Counted from the stretch's first letter, positions 1 to 11,225 are shown. The stretch is DNA of 64,000 nucleotides from Toxorhynchites rutilus septentrionalis (GCF_029784135.1 NC_073746.1:149619056-149683055), one strand, 5' to 3'. Program-made: numbers and translations. Notes: generated by a model from the letters alone, not told the origin.

Positions 1-429
1 TCAATTCCACCTTACCACTTCCCTTATACTAACACGAAAGGCTATTTGAGTCCGCTTGTAGCGGTTCAGTTTCTCAATTTAAAAAGTAAGTACAAATGAT
101 TCTGATTCTAGGTTTAGAATAATATTCTTTTCTTCTGACAGTGCGACAGAACGTATTTGTGGAATGTCGCGCGTGGGCGAAGAACATCATTTTTAAAGGA
201 GGCTCCAGACTTCGAATGGGCTCGGTGCAGTTTTCGATGCTGATTGAATAGATGTACGTTACGTGAAAGCAAAATGATAACCGCGTACACAAAATAAAAC
301 GCCTAAATGTAGTTTGTCATACATTCTGCGAAAAGGCCGTTACCAAGGTAAGCTTAGATATTAAGTTTAGATCAATCATTTAGTAACCATCCTTCATAAC
401 GTCAGTTGAATTTGAAGTAGACATGAGAA
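1..429. other. No gene recognised
   Basis: AT-rich sequence. I see no convincing coding region, RNA gene or repeat boundary. The longest open frames lack recognisable motifs. The last eight bases (422-429) are the target-site copy of the hAT element that follows. Confidence 0.4.
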
Positions 430-1352
430 CAGAGATGCCAGGAGATTTTTTCAAATGTCTTCACATGGTACGAAGAAATGTCTTCAAATGCCTTCACTAG
501 CATATCGGAGGAAACTAAAATTCATAACTTACTATTGAACAAAGTTTGATAGCTTATTCAATGCTTATTCTAATTAGTATTGTTATATAGCGCATTTCAT
601 TGAACTTACCTTGAGGTTTTGAAGTTTATTTCAATAAATGTGAACAAAGAATATATTGCGCAACCGCAAACTAAATTTTATGAGTTTAGAAATGATATTT
701 GGTTTGATAAACCGTTGATTGTGTGAATATTACCCCAGTTCTTCCACAAAAAACGGAACTGTGATAACTCAATTTGTTGTTTCAGCTTCGAAATTTTATT
801 TGTAACTCAAAACTAGTTGTGGAAACGATATGTAACCGGAAAACCTTCGAAGTGTGAAGTGGTCGTTTGACAGATCTAGGTTGATCTATTGTATAATATA
901 GATCCAAAATAATAAAAATACAATATCACAATCATTTGCATTCTCGAGCGTAAATGAAATAATGTCTTCTAAAGACAATATGTATTCAGACCGTTTGATT
1001 TTTTTCAGAATATGAAGCTAAAGTCGCTTTGTTGTTGAATTCATTCTATGTGCTTGTGGATTTCCTGCTTGGAAAAATTTGAAAAAGCAAGTGAATAACC
1101 GAGAGACAAAAGTTTCTGTTGATTATTAAGAACAAAGGTCAGAGACACTGATAAAATAATGACATTGAGACAAAAGCTCTACCTCTCTTGACGATATTTT
1201 TTGGAAATAATATATTATATTTTATAATATATTTTGGAATTTCATGGAAATAATATCTCTCAAAACCCCACTTGTGCTATCATAATGAAATGTCTTCACA
1301 GTAAGTCAAATGTCTTCAAAATGAAGAGATGCTTTCAAACCTGGCATCTCTG
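430..1352. mobile_element. Non-autonomous hAT element, 923 bp
   Basis: The ends are inverted repeats: it starts CAGAGATGCCAGG and ends CCTGGCATCTCTG. A perfect 8-bp target-site duplication, CATGAGAA, lies at 422-429 and 1353-1360. Eight-base duplications with CAG...CTG ends are the hallmark of hAT transposons. No transposase reading frame is present, so it would depend on an enzyme made elsewhere. The motif AAATGTCTTCA recurs near both ends (about 450-500 and 1290-1320), a possible subterminal transposase-binding repeat. Confidence 0.85.
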
Positions 1353-1717
1353 CATGAGAATCCTAGAGCAATTCCACGCCTAATCTTGATGCGACCCTCT
1401 CCGATTTTTTTGAAACTTGATAATTAAATTATGTTGGTTTGTCCAATTTTGCGTGCCAAGTGGCTGCCATAGTAATCATATGGACATACTATGATCAGAA
1501 TTGAGGTCATCGAGATGCATGATTTAGATGTATTAGGTTGGGGAAATAGTAATCCATTATTTTCTCGATAGCTGGCTGTAGTAATCGATATCTCGCGTAA
1601 TATCAATCAAACAATTTCTTGTTTAGGCTCGTTGTAAAGGTGACATTTCACAGATTTTTTATCTTCAGCTGTCTTTTGATTGTTCAATTCAATTGTGAGT
1701 TACAGGGTGTTAACAAT

Positions 1718-3868
1718 GCACTATGGTCCAGGAGGTGCATTTAAGTGGAAATTAGCATCTAGAGCTCGACAGCGATTCTCTAGACAAAAACTGTCTTCGA
1801 CAAAGTTGTTACATATGACAGAGCGCTCATTTTAATGTTATCAAAAATAGGGTGACCAAAATTGTCGATGAAATGAAAAATCTAACTTTCTTATCTTTAT
1901 AGATAGAGGTAAACATAGCTCGACAATATTGTAGCCCTGGTTATTTTAAGTAACTTTGTGGAACAATATTTCTTTCTATCTCTTCAAATAACCGATATAA
2001 CGCTTTTTCTCTAGGTTGAGTTAGGGTTACCATGAAAAAAAAGGTTTTTTGCTCTAATTTTTATACGTAAAATTCTACATCAAAACTGTCTTCGAATGAC
2101 TTTTAGAGCTTTCCAATCCACGCATTTTACGGTGCATAACTTGTATGTATCTCAATTCTACTCAAAGTTATTGGTGTTTTTCCCCGAAAACACGACCTTT
2201 CCATTTGCTAGTCGTTCGTTTTGGGGCAAACATAATGAAAAATTATTGATGGCATTTTAAAGAGCACATTTGATTCTACATAAGGTGAAACTTCCAAAAG
2301 AGTGTTATTTTTTGTATTTGAGTAAATTAAATTTGAAATTATGAGTTTTTGCATATAAATGAACAAGTTGCAATTTTCAAATGCATATAGTAAGCGTAAA
2401 CTTTAAAGCAGCATCACTTCAGTTCAGTCTTATAGCCACTCAACATGGAGGTTCAAAGAAGACACATTTTTGTTTTTGTTTTCGGTGGACGAAATATAGA
2501 AGACGTTATACAATTATTACGAGAAAAATGCCAAGATATATGTGTTTTGAGTGCCAGAAAGTGCCTGAAAAGCCAAATGCTGAGCCAAAGGATGAAGCGT
2601 AACCGTGTTCGAGAGATTACAGAAAAATTTTCTGCTGAAGAACTGGGTTACGCAACAGCTTCGGATCCAGTATTATCTCTTAGTAATAGGCAAACACCAG
2701 AGTATTCCGATCTTCTGATTCCGGAAAATGCTAAGCATTTGATTTTGTAGTTTTTTATTTGTATGATTTTTATTTATTACTATGAATTTAATTTCCATTA
2801 TAACAACTAAAACAGGTTAATATGTACATACGGAAGATTATAAAAATAAATTTGAATAAAACAATAGGAACAACAAAAGCTTGGTAAAATAATGTCATCA
2901 ATCAACTCATCGCCAGTAAAATATGTCAATATATTACTAAAAAATAACACGTCGAGCTCCGACTTGTTCTTCATACGGTTTCTATTCAGGAAGCATTTGA
3001 TAATTTGTTGGTCCCCGTTTTTCTTTTTATACAATAAATATATTTTATTGTAGAAACAGAAAATAGTCAGAAATTTTTCTCGTATTAATTGTATAACGTC
3101 TTCTATATTTCGTCCACCGAAAGAGGAAATCAACAATGTGTCTTCTTTGAGCCTCCATGTTGAGTGGCTATAAGTGATGCTGCTTTAAAGTTTACGTTTA
3201 ATATTTTAAAAATTGCAACTTGTTCATTTATATGCAAAAACTCATAATTTCAAATTTAATTTACTCAAATACAAAAAATAACACTCTTTTGAAAGTTTCA
3301 CCTTATGTAGAGTCAAATGTGCTCTTTAAAATGCTATCAATAATTTTTTATTATGTTTGCCCCAAAAAGAACGACAAGCAAATGAAAAGGTCGTGTTTTC
3401 GGGGAAAAAACATCAATAACTTTGAGTAGCATTAAGATACATACAAGTTATGCACCGTAAAATGCGTGGACTGGAAAGCTGTAAAGATCATTCAAAAACA
3501 GTTTTGATGTAGAGTTTTACATATAAAAGTTAGAGCAAAAAAATCTTTTTTTTTTCATGGTAACCCTAACTCAACCTAGAGAAAAATATATCGGTTATTT
3601 GAAGAGATAGAAAGAAATATTGTTCCACAAAGTTACTTAAAATAACCAGAGCTACAATATTGTCGAACTATGTTTACCTCTATCTATAAAGATAAGAAAG
3701 TTAGATTTTTTATTTCATCGTAAATTTTGGTCACCCTATTTTTGATAACTTAAAAATGAGCGCTCTATTATATGTAACAACTTTGTCGAAGACAGTTTTT
3801 GTCTAGAGAATCACTGTCGAGCTCTAGATGCTAATTTCCACTTAAATGCACCTCCTGGACCATAGTGC
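1718..3868. mobile_element. Long-inverted-repeat (foldback) element, 2.15 kb
   Basis: The arms are near-perfect reverse complements about 810 bp long (1718 to about 2529, and about 3060 to 3868). They start GCACTATGGTCCAGGAGG and end with its complement. The trinucleotide AAT flanks both ends (1715-1717 and 3869-3871), consistent with a 3-bp target duplication. A central unpaired stretch of about 530 bp holds short open frames. The CACTA near the tip plus a 3-bp duplication recall the CMC (CACTA/Mirage/Chapaev) group, but no transposase motif confirms this. It landed just before the mariner start codon at 3870. Confidence 0.75.
2445..2750 (+). CDS. Hypothetical 101-residue ORF in foldback element
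   Basis: Not recognised. The first 27 or so residues lie in the inverted-repeat arm, and a diverged copy of the same peptide is read on the minus strand at about 3060-3136; the rest lies in the unpaired centre. An overlapping frame (2381-2602) also crosses the arm boundary and ends in a Cys-x-x-Cys motif. The arm may hold the start of a former transposase or be chance coding. No family assignment is made. The open frame could equally be non-coding. Confidence 0.15.
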   Translation: MEVQRRHIFVFVFGGRNIEDVIQLLREKCQDICVLSARKCLKSQMLSQRMKRNRVREITEKFSAEELGYATASDPVLSLSNRQTPEYSDLLIPENAKHLIL

Positions 3869-4065
3869 AATGGATGTCAACAAAGGGGAAATTCGGTACT
3901 TTTTACACCTTTTCTTTAATAAAAGAGAAAATGCAAACCAGACCGCTGAAATTGTGAATGATGTATATGGTGTTGATACTGTAACCAGGGTTGCCAACTA
4001 TAATGAAACTATAATATAATGAGAATGAAAATAAAAATCAGGATAAATCAGGATAGCTCATATTG

Positions 4066-4276
4066 GGTTGTCCGAAAAGTTAATGTCGATTTTTGGGAGA
4101 ACAAAAACACCATTTTCAATTCAAGCATTATAATTTAATTGTATATCCATAGTTCTGTTTCACAATTTTTCGCCATCTTTCACACAGCTTAAATATTCTA
4201 TCCTCCCAGAACACGATTGCTTCCTCGTCGAAGACTGACTTTTAATCGTTTATATTTTTTCCGAAAATCCTACAAT
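4066..4276 (-). pseudogene. Mariner fragment, C-terminal end
   Basis: On the minus strand the sequence reads FWEDRIFKLCERWRKIVKQN, which fits the last segment of mariner transposases (normally ...GIMKLPERWQKVIEQNG). An inverted-repeat end, TTGGGTTGTCCGAAAAGT, begins at about 4069. The rest of the gene is interrupted by the hAT element at 4285 and is not seen intact beyond it. It comes from a different mariner copy than the outer element, because its terminal sequence differs. Confidence 0.6.
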
Positions 4277-4284
4277 ATCACTAC

Positions 4285-5117
4285 CAGGGCCCGAAGTTTT
4301 CGAAGGTGAAAAATTAAGACCGACTCTCCGTAGCTTCGCTTCAACTAGAACTGCTTCGGCAGTCGCCGCCAACAAAAAGTGACTTGTCTAGAAAATAAAT
4401 TGACTAGGGTTGACTAGCGAGGATGACTGGTGAACTAGTCCAGTCAGTAGTTATTTTAATTGACGGGGCTAAAGAATACAAATCTGCCTCTTCATTCAAC
4501 TGACTTCCATTTCCCCCTGAATCTAATTTTATACCCGCGTACGCAATCTTATTTTTACGTCCATATAAAGAGGAACGAAAACATGATTTCTGATGCAAAA
4601 AAGAAGTTACCCCATCAATGGACGGTTTATCGTCTACCCATCGTGAATTCAAACCAACGAACTTAGACATTTATCAAGTATTCTATAAAGGTCCTCGCGT
4701 TAGTATTAGTAAATAGCGTGCAAAATAGTGCACACACACACTGCACGCTATTTTATGCGTGTGAGTAATTTACGTGTACCATACAAAATAATCTAGCTCA
4801 CCTGTAGCGTATGTCAAACCACGTTGAACTCGAATATCGATGCATGCACACGTGCATGGGAGAGAGAAAGAGAGGAACGAATTCGTTTTGGGGGAAGTCA
4901 CTTCAAAATGCAATGAGGACAATTCGACTGGGAGAAATGAAATGATATAGTCGAGTCGGTAGAGGGAGATAGCGACTAAACGCCCGACTGACTGTTTAGT
5001 CGTTTTGGCTGAGAAACTGCGTGAAGAAGCCAAAAGTCATTACTAACTGAATACGGATATAGTCAGTCAGATAGTCAGCTGACTATCCTCAGTTGACTAT
5101 GACTATGCAGAGCCCTG
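4285..5117. mobile_element. Non-autonomous hAT element, copy A, 833 bp
   Basis: It starts CAGGGCCCGAAG, ends GCAGAGCCCTG and has a perfect 8-bp duplication ATCACTAC (4277-4284 and 5118-5125). A related copy lies in the opposite orientation at 47917-48659: both contain the ATCGTGAATTCAAACCAA region and a CTGCACGCTAT block. No transposase is encoded. GACTA/AGTCA-type short repeats are common at the right end. Confidence 0.85.
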
Positions 5118-5239
5118 ATCACTACAATCAATTGCAGAGAAATCAATATTCAAATTTTCGCTGAACTCATCATCCATGCTTTGGAATGAATCATTACTCG
5201 ACAAATGAGGAAAGTATATCAGCAGTGGAAGACTTGTTG

Positions 5240-5435
5240 ATTTTTTCCTTCTTCTTCTTCTTCAATGGCACTAACGTTCCTAGAGGAACTTCGCCGTCTC
5301 AACGTAGTATTACTTGCGTCATTTTTATTAGTACTTAGTTGAGATTTCTATGCCAAATAACACGCCTTGCAATGCATTCTGAGTGGCAAGCTCTAGAATA
5401 CGCGTGATCACAGTGCAAGTCGGAGGAAATGATTT
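5240..5435 (-). repeat. SINE family 1, 3' part only
   Basis: This matches the body and the (GAAGAA)n tail of the tRNA-derived SINE at 10810-11074, in reverse orientation. Shared blocks include GGCACTAACGTTCC and AGTGGCAAGCTCTAG. The tRNA-like head is missing. The piece lies inside the hAT element at 3986-5880. Confidence 0.75.
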
Positions 5436-6512
5436 TTTCCTAATTTTTATGATATTTAATACTGTTATAGATATATTTACCATAGACCCATAATTAAAGT
5501 TGATTCTACTTTGAATCATACGAACAAATTATATATAAAGTCTTTTAATATTGACAGATTCAAATTTTTTTCTCTTGAGTAATTTTGGAAAACCACGAAA
5601 CAATTGAGGGTAGAGATAAAAAAAGTTAATTACAGATTTGTGTCTAGAGAATTTAACTTAATGTATGATATATACAAGTGCGAACCGGAGAACTATCATG
5701 ACAGAAAACTTCGGCATGGAAACCAGTATATTTACTACGAATAATGTAAAGAGTACAAAAATCAGGAAAAATCAGGATCATTTCAGAAAAATCAGGATAA
5801 ATTGTTTGTTCGTCAGTATATCAGGGAGCGTGCTAAAAAGTCTGGGAATTCCCGAAAAATCAGGAAGGTTGGCATCTCTGACTGTAACAGTAAAATATGT
5901 GCAATTTTTTTTGTTTTAATTTTTTTTTAATTTTTATTTATTGTTATTTTTTAAATGTTTTATTGTTTTAGTGCAATACACTAAATTCAGATCTCCACTG
6001 TCAACAACTAAACCGTTTGAATCTAGTTATTAACCAGAAACACCCAGAACAGGTCAATAGAAGAGGTGTTATGTTCCATCAGGACAACGAATGTCTATAG
6101 TGACTCGCCAGAGATTCCGGGAGCTTGAATTGAATGTTTTTACGCATCCACTGTATGGTCCGGACCTGGCACCAAGCAATTACCACCTTTTATTCGCATT
6201 GCAATACTTAAATCGATTGTTAGAGTTTTTATCCAATAAAGACCAAGACTATGATGAGAGTTGCGAAGCCATCTTTAGAATGGTAACAAATTTTGCAACA
6301 AAATGGTGTATATTCGACTCAAATCGGACAATCCCGGGCATATTAAATAAAGTTTTGAATTTGACTCAAAAATATTGGATATTTTTTCCCAACCTAATAT
6401 ATACAGTTTAAAAAATTTCGGGACTATTTTTTGAAACAAAGAAAAAACGAAATACTCGAAAGATTAGATATTAGTTTTCTACATATAAGCCTTCTCTTTG
6501 CACACAATTTTT

Positions 6513-6916
6513 TTAACGTTCATAGAGGTGTCGGAAGGCGCGTTTAAACTGCTCAGCCGGTATGGAGTTCATAATACGCGTTACATTTCGTTCAATTTCT
6601 GGAACATCGTCAAAACGGTCCCCTTTCATAGCGTTCTTTAGCTTGAGAAACATGAAAAAGTCTGCCGAGGCGAGGTCCGGAGAATAGGGGGATGGGTGAT
6701 GACAGTCACCTTTCGTTTGGCTAGAAAAAAACCCTAAAGAAAAAGGCAGTGTGTGCGGGCGCATTGTCATGAAGCAAAAACCATTCTCCAGATCGGTACT
6801 GGTCTGGCCTTATGCGCCGTATCCGTGCCAATAATCGTTCCAGGACACTTTTGTAGAAGACCACATTCACTGTTTGTCCTGGAGGCACAAAATTTGATGG
6901 CGGCTCTCTGCTCCAT
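6513..6916 (-). pseudogene. Mariner transposase, internally deleted fusion
   Basis: On the minus strand it starts MEQRAAIKFC, a typical mariner N-terminus. After some unrelated-looking sequence it ends with the transposase C-terminus: SPDLASADFF (third catalytic Asp block) followed by KNAMKGDRFDDVPEIERN and FKRAFRHLYER. The usual family length is about 340 residues; here roughly 135 codons remain across more than one frame. The DNA-binding half and the first two catalytic acids are missing. It is a deletion derivative and cannot be active. Confidence 0.7.
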
Positions 6917-7109
6917 AATTAAAATTGTGACGTTCGTGACGTTGAAATTGTAATGTTCATAAGGTTGACGTCTAGATGGCGCCGCTTGCAAAAATCTACT
7001 TGACTATCACAAAGCACCATTTTTGAATGGATACGTGTCAAAATTTGACAGCAATCGGTCTATTGGTTCGTGAATTACAGCACTGAGAGCGAAGCAACTT
7101 TTGTTATTG

Positions 7110-7345
7110 TGAAAAAAATGGAAAAATCACTGGCAAGAAATTTAAGACCGATGATGAAGTGATTACCAAAACTGAGGCCTATTATGAGGAAAACCCGAAA
7201 TAATACTATAAAAATGGTATCGAAAAGTGGCAAGATCGCTCTAATTGCTGTATAGTCCTCGTAGGCAATTATGTTGAATAATAAAATTGAATTTTGCAGG
7301 AAAAAATTGTTTTACTGTGTTATCTTATAAACTTTTCAGTCAAAC
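7110..7345 (+). pseudogene. Mariner transposase C-terminal fragment
   Basis: At about 7155-7285 the plus strand reads DDEVITKTEAYYEENPK, then a stop, then YYKNGIEKWQDRSN and GNYVE. This is the conserved tail of a mariner transposase (normally ...FYKKGIEKLEDRWNKCIELEGDYVE). The frame contains stops and there is no catalytic region. It looks like a relic of a different mariner, inserted or left behind inside the element at 6410-7502. Confidence 0.6.
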
Positions 7346-7839
7346 TGTTACTCTTATCAGCCAAAACTAGCTACTAAATCGAGATAACGGTACACGGTAG
7401 TAACGGTAGCTGGCCACAAGTTGGCGGAAAGTAGTTCGCGCGTTGGAGCAGAGATAGCGCCACTTCCCGATTTTAGTGCGCGGTAGTCCCGGAACTTTTC
7501 GAATGCACTGTGTAAATATGATACAAATGATGTGCAAGAATGATGTTTACAATATTTGTAAGTGTTATAATCCAGAAAAGGTATGAATACATACCAAATA
7601 ATAATCTGGTGGTTGATTGAAAGTTAGCTCTAATGAGAGGCGCATTGACACCAATAGAAGGTGGACTCTATAAACCTTTAAAACATGTGAATCCGTAGAA
7701 ATATTCTGTAAAACTACTGTAAATCATGAAAAAGACTATTTTATTTATATGTTTGGAAGCATTTGAATACCTGATTTGACACAGGTGCGGTGAACTAGAG
7801 CATTCTAAAAGTGGACAAATTTTCAACTGGACAAACCAA

Positions 7840-8900
7840 CATCAAATACACTACATATGACGCAAACTTCGTAAAATCACAATTTTCATTGTAATTTTTC
7901 ACGTAGAACCGCAGGTAGATTCCGTTGTTTATGTTACATTTCTTAAATGGTTACGATTTCACAAAGTATTGAAAATTCATATATATAACGCCTGTTTCAT
8001 CACCGGAAATAAGTGATAGTCGCTAGGGGCGAGGTCTGGGGAGTAAGGAGGATGCTCTAACACAGTCCATTTGAATCTTTTCAATTGCTCATGAGTTACG
8101 CGAGCAGAATGGGGCCGCGCATTATCGTGGATAAGGAACACTTCCTTTCGTTCTTAATCGGTTCAAAACTTCACAATAGTACGGTGATGAAACAGGCGAT
8201 CGGCGGTCAACGATTCGATAACACTGAAGAAATTCGTGACGCAGTTACATCGTACTTCAAAAAGTTGGAAGCTACGCACTTTGTGCTCGGAATAGAAAAA
8301 CACGTGCCACGCTACGAAAAATGCCTCGAACGTTACGGCGATTATGTAGAAAAATAGAAAACAAAACGTAGATTACGAAAATCACCTTGTTTTTTGCCCT
8401 AACTTTATTTTTCCGCAATTTTTGAGGCACTGAAACTTATTTTTTGAACGACCCTCGTATAATATATAATGCATAATATATAATAATAATTTTGAGATAT
8501 AAAAGTTTTCAGTATTAAATTCAATTTTTGAGCAAGATTTATTAGCAGTGTTTTTGAAATGTTTCCTAGAAAGTTCATTTTTTAATTGGACGTCTTGATT
8601 TTGAGTTACGATTTTTTAAAAAAAAAGATCAATGGATAGATCAGCAGTTATCTAAATCCCGATCATCTCCGATTTTTTTCAACCTTGGTATTAATGATGA
8701 AAACTACCTAAAATCAAAATTTTCATTATTATATGACTAACTTAAATTACTACAGATTTTTTAAAAGAGCGTATTCTAAATAATTTATCTTTCTTTCAAA
8801 AAATCGTAACTCAAAATCGAAATGTCTAATTAAAATATGATGTTTGCAAAGTTATTGAAAAATTAATGAATGCAGAGAATTTTGTTAGAATCAGAGAAAA
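7840..8900. repeat. AT-rich foldback repeat, family also at 53770-60250
   Basis: Sequence such as TTGTTTATGTTACATTTCTT and TTTCACAAAGTATT near 7925-7970, and TTCAGTATTAAATTCAATTT near 8508, matches the arms of the long-inverted-repeat element at 53770-60250. A second partial arm starting CTCCGATTTTTTTCAA (about 8665) continues to about 8890 in the opposite orientation. A broken mariner (ending at 8457) sits inside. No protein is encoded by the repeat itself. Confidence 0.55.
7978..8457. pseudogene. Mariner transposase broken by an inversion
   Basis: The two parts of one DD34D transposase face opposite ways. On the minus strand (about 8160 down to 7985) it reads EVFLIHDNARPHSARV and then the third-Asp block HPPYSPDLAPSDYHLF. 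On the plus strand (about 8183-8357) the expected continuation appears: IGGQRFDNTEEIRDAV through YEKCLERYGDYVEK and a stop. The short sequence GGTGATGAAACAGGCG is present at both junctions in opposite orientation. The right terminus GAACGACCCTCG ends at 8457 beside TA. The N-terminal half is absent. It is non-functional. Confidence 0.7.
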
Positions 8901-10640
8901 CCATTTCAGTTGAAAAAAAAACTAAATTGAAAAAAATTTAAATTATGATTCAATCCATTATTTTTAAACCACGATGTATTATAGATGAACCAGCCTTTGG
9001 CTGAAAATCTCTTTAATAAAGAAATTAAAAAAACCACGATGTCATGAAAATAATCAACAACAATATATAGGTATATCTGAACCAAGTTCCTGGAACAGTT
9101 GGCGAATCACTATCGATGTGCGTAGCCAGGCACTGTCCTGATACAATTCTCGCGTAACTTTTGAAAATGACCTAAGTAACAAATATAAACAAATCGAGAT
9201 TATGGATGCACACTATCAGTATGCATTGCGAAAACAACCGTTCAAGTATCTATCCTTTTCACCTTTTTATCGCCGATACAAAACATGTCCAACATACAGA
9301 TTCGAATTTTATGCACTCGACTGTTACTTCGGATGCCACTTTCCTAGTACTTTCAAAGTACACAACCGATTTGAATTAAATTGAATATTTCCTTTTTTTT
9401 GTATTATTTGTATTTAATTTTTGCTCGTCGCAACTTTTGCAAATATATCTAGTTATTTCTGAAACACTGTTCAAGCACTCATCATAATGCTTACTTTCAA
9501 TTAGAAAGAGTGCTGGTTCAAGTACACACAGATCAAATACAAACGCAAAAACATTGATACTACTTTTATCGCTGAAAATCCCAATCTATAGGTTCTCTAA
9601 AATAATAATCACCAGACAGTGAGTGATAAGGTCGTTTCCTCATTGATGATAAGAACTCAGCATTATTTGACGAGAGATTTGTTCATCCAGCGCAATTATT
9701 GTCTCCAAATATGATCACACTGTTTGACTTGAGCGATAGCGTCAAGGTTATAAAATATTATCAGCATTTGTATGCTTGAAGAAAAGTTGTAGGGTTTTGT
9801 AGCTAGAGAGTAAATTTCTACTACATCAACAGTTTACCTGTGTGCTACTTGATAATGCTAATAGCCGTCCAATTTGCGTTCGATTCCACCAAATAACATC
9901 CACGTTAGCTTTTCGTGGTAATTGATGGAGTCAACATTAGCGGCGTGATTTGACGCGGCTAGATACAAGGCCTAGCATTCGTCGCCTTGATCAATATTGT
10001 TCGTTAATATGAACAAGCCTTGCCGCTGGATATTTGTTTTTACATTTGCTACTGGTAATATGAAGGGTGGATCAAGGTTGGACAATTCCCTTAAGTCATA
10101 ACATTAAATTATTAATAACAAATTCACGGTCAGTAATGATTTATTGATTTACTTTATGGTAGAGTATCGTAGGTTTCAATTCAAGGCACCAAGAAGATGA
10201 AGGACTTTGGTGTCGATTCTCAGACCCAGAAAGAAAACACACAGACAATTTCCAAGAGACAATATCGCGATATCGGCGATATCCGCGAAAAAAATGCTAC
10301 CCATGCAACACGGCAAGAAAGACGCACGCAATGCTTATTTCGGCTTTACGCTGACACTCACAAAGTAGGAACGACTCTCCCAGGTTGAACATACGCAATC
10401 TTACGAAGCGGTCATGCTGCTCGCTGCATAAACAAATCCGAAAATGAAACTTATTTCAACCAGATTATACCGGCTGAGCGTTATTACTGAGCTTCTTTAA
10501 CCTTCACGCAAACATGAGAAGCAGGGTAACATGCCTTACGTCGAATGGGAGGAAAAGTGTGTCCCTAGAATGAGCAGCTTCATGAATGATACTAAAAGAT
10601 AGGCTAAATGAACATTCGTTAGAGATTCAAACACTAGTAT
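8901..10640. other. No gene recognised
   Basis: AT-rich sequence without recognisable coding, RNA or mobile-element ends. Short open frames at 9202-9384 and 10197-10388 have no known motif. The part at 9840-10040 and 10190-10440 is less AT-rich but gives no assignable product. Confidence 0.35.
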
Positions 10641-10648
10641 AACATACG

Positions 10649-11225
10649 AGGGCGGTCCGATAAGTACTTAGCATCATCGCCCGATGGTGTCAGTATCGCA
10701 AGAGAGATTACTTATCGTGTAGTACATTCTCGTAAACGGCTACTGTCAAAATTTCAGCCGAATTGGACTCGTAGTTTTGTTTTTATCGTTTGTGGGAGCG
10801 GGCGTGTGCTCCCGTGGCCGAGTGGTTAGCGTCATAACTAACATGCCGGGTGTTCGGGTTTGATTCCCGTTCTGGTTGGGGGAATTTTTCGTCAAAGAAA
10901 TTTCCTCCGACTTGCACTGTGATCACGCGTATTCTAGAGCTTGCCACTCAGAATGCATTCAAGGCGTGTTATTTGGCATAGAAATCTCAACTAAGTACTA
11001 ATAAAAATGACGCAAGTAATACTACGTTGAGACGGCAAAGTTCCTCTAGGAACGTTAGTGCCACTGAAGAAGAAGGGAGCGGGCGTGTGCGCATATTTTA
11101 GAAAAATGGAAATTCCGCCGTCGCCACGGCCAAATTGGTCGAATTGCACTACGACCTGCTGCCCCATCCACCGTATTCTCCAGATTTGGCCCAGTGCGAC
11201 ATTTTTTTATTTGCAAACTTGAATT
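10649..11225 (+). mobile_element. Mariner relic with a SINE inserted
   Basis: A mariner-type end, CGAGGGCGGTCCGATAAG, follows TA at about 10649. The block HPPYSPDLAQCDIFLF, the third catalytic Asp region of a DD34D transposase, is read at about 11155-11215. Between them a complete SINE (10810-11074) with a target duplication interrupts the sequence. The other end is not identified. Most of the transposase gene is missing. Confidence 0.65.
10810..11074 (+). mobile_element. tRNA-derived SINE, family 1, full length
   Basis: The head is tRNA-like: an A box TGGCCGAGTGGTTA and a B box GGTTTGATTCC (GGTTCGATTCC in the other copies), spaced as in a tRNA and serving as an internal RNA polymerase III promoter. 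A unique body follows, ending in a GAAGAAG-rich tail. A 15-bp target duplication, GGAGCGGGCGTGTGC, flanks it (about 10795-10809 and 11076-11090). It inserted into a mariner relic. Other copies lie at 33649-33938 (complete, minus), 5240-5435, 13839-13935, 23497-23565 and 27464-27592. Confidence 0.85.

Larger units (their letters stand above)
3986..5880. mobile_element. hAT element interrupting the mariner gene
   Basis: Its ends are CAGGGTTGCCAAC (left) and GTTGGCATCTCTG (right), with a perfect 8-bp duplication ACTGTAAC at 3978-3985 and 5881-5888. Short AATCAGGA-type repeats occur near both ends (about 4040-4060 and 5760-5870). No hAT transposase is visible. The middle is filled by other elements: a minus-strand mariner fragment from 4066, a second hAT element at 4285-5117 and a SINE 3' end near 5240-5435. 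It inserted after the mariner codon for Thr in the DTVT peptide. Confidence 0.85.
3870..6320 (+). pseudogene. Broken mariner transposase of the outer element
   Basis: This was a DD34D mariner transposase that cuts and pastes its own element at TA sites. The N-terminus (from ATG 3870, MDVNKGEIRY) reads to 3985, resumes after the inserted hAT element at 5889 with the expected KYVQFF, then loses a large internal segment, including the first catalytic Asp. The C-terminal part (about 5965-6320) keeps LNSDLHCQQL, the HQDN second-Asp motif and the degraded third-Asp block PLYGPDLAPSNYH, where the catalytic Asp is Asn. Two stops follow HQDNECL at about 6100. It cannot make an active enzyme. Confidence 0.8.
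1533..6397 (+). mobile_element. Outer mariner element, split by later insertions
   Basis: The left end TTAGGTTGGGGAAA at 1533 and the right end TTTTTTCCCAACCTAA at 6397 are inverted copies flanked by TA dinucleotides (1531-1532 and 6398-6399), the mariner target site. Transposase sequence appears at 3870-3985, 5889-5920 and 5965-6320. Between these lie a palindromic element (1718-3868) and a hAT element (3986-5880), each with its own target-site duplication. Removing both restores 5' UTR to start codon to coding order. The full-length mariner was therefore the oldest occupant of this site. Confidence 0.8.
6410..7502 (-). mobile_element. Deleted mariner element with second fragment inside
   Basis: The ends share the core CGGGACTA (near 6418, and in reverse near 7485). 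A mariner-type pseudogene lies at 6513-6916 on the minus strand. A plus-strand fragment of an unrelated mariner (7110-7345) separates it from the other end. Exact ends and TA duplications are not certain. Confidence 0.5.
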
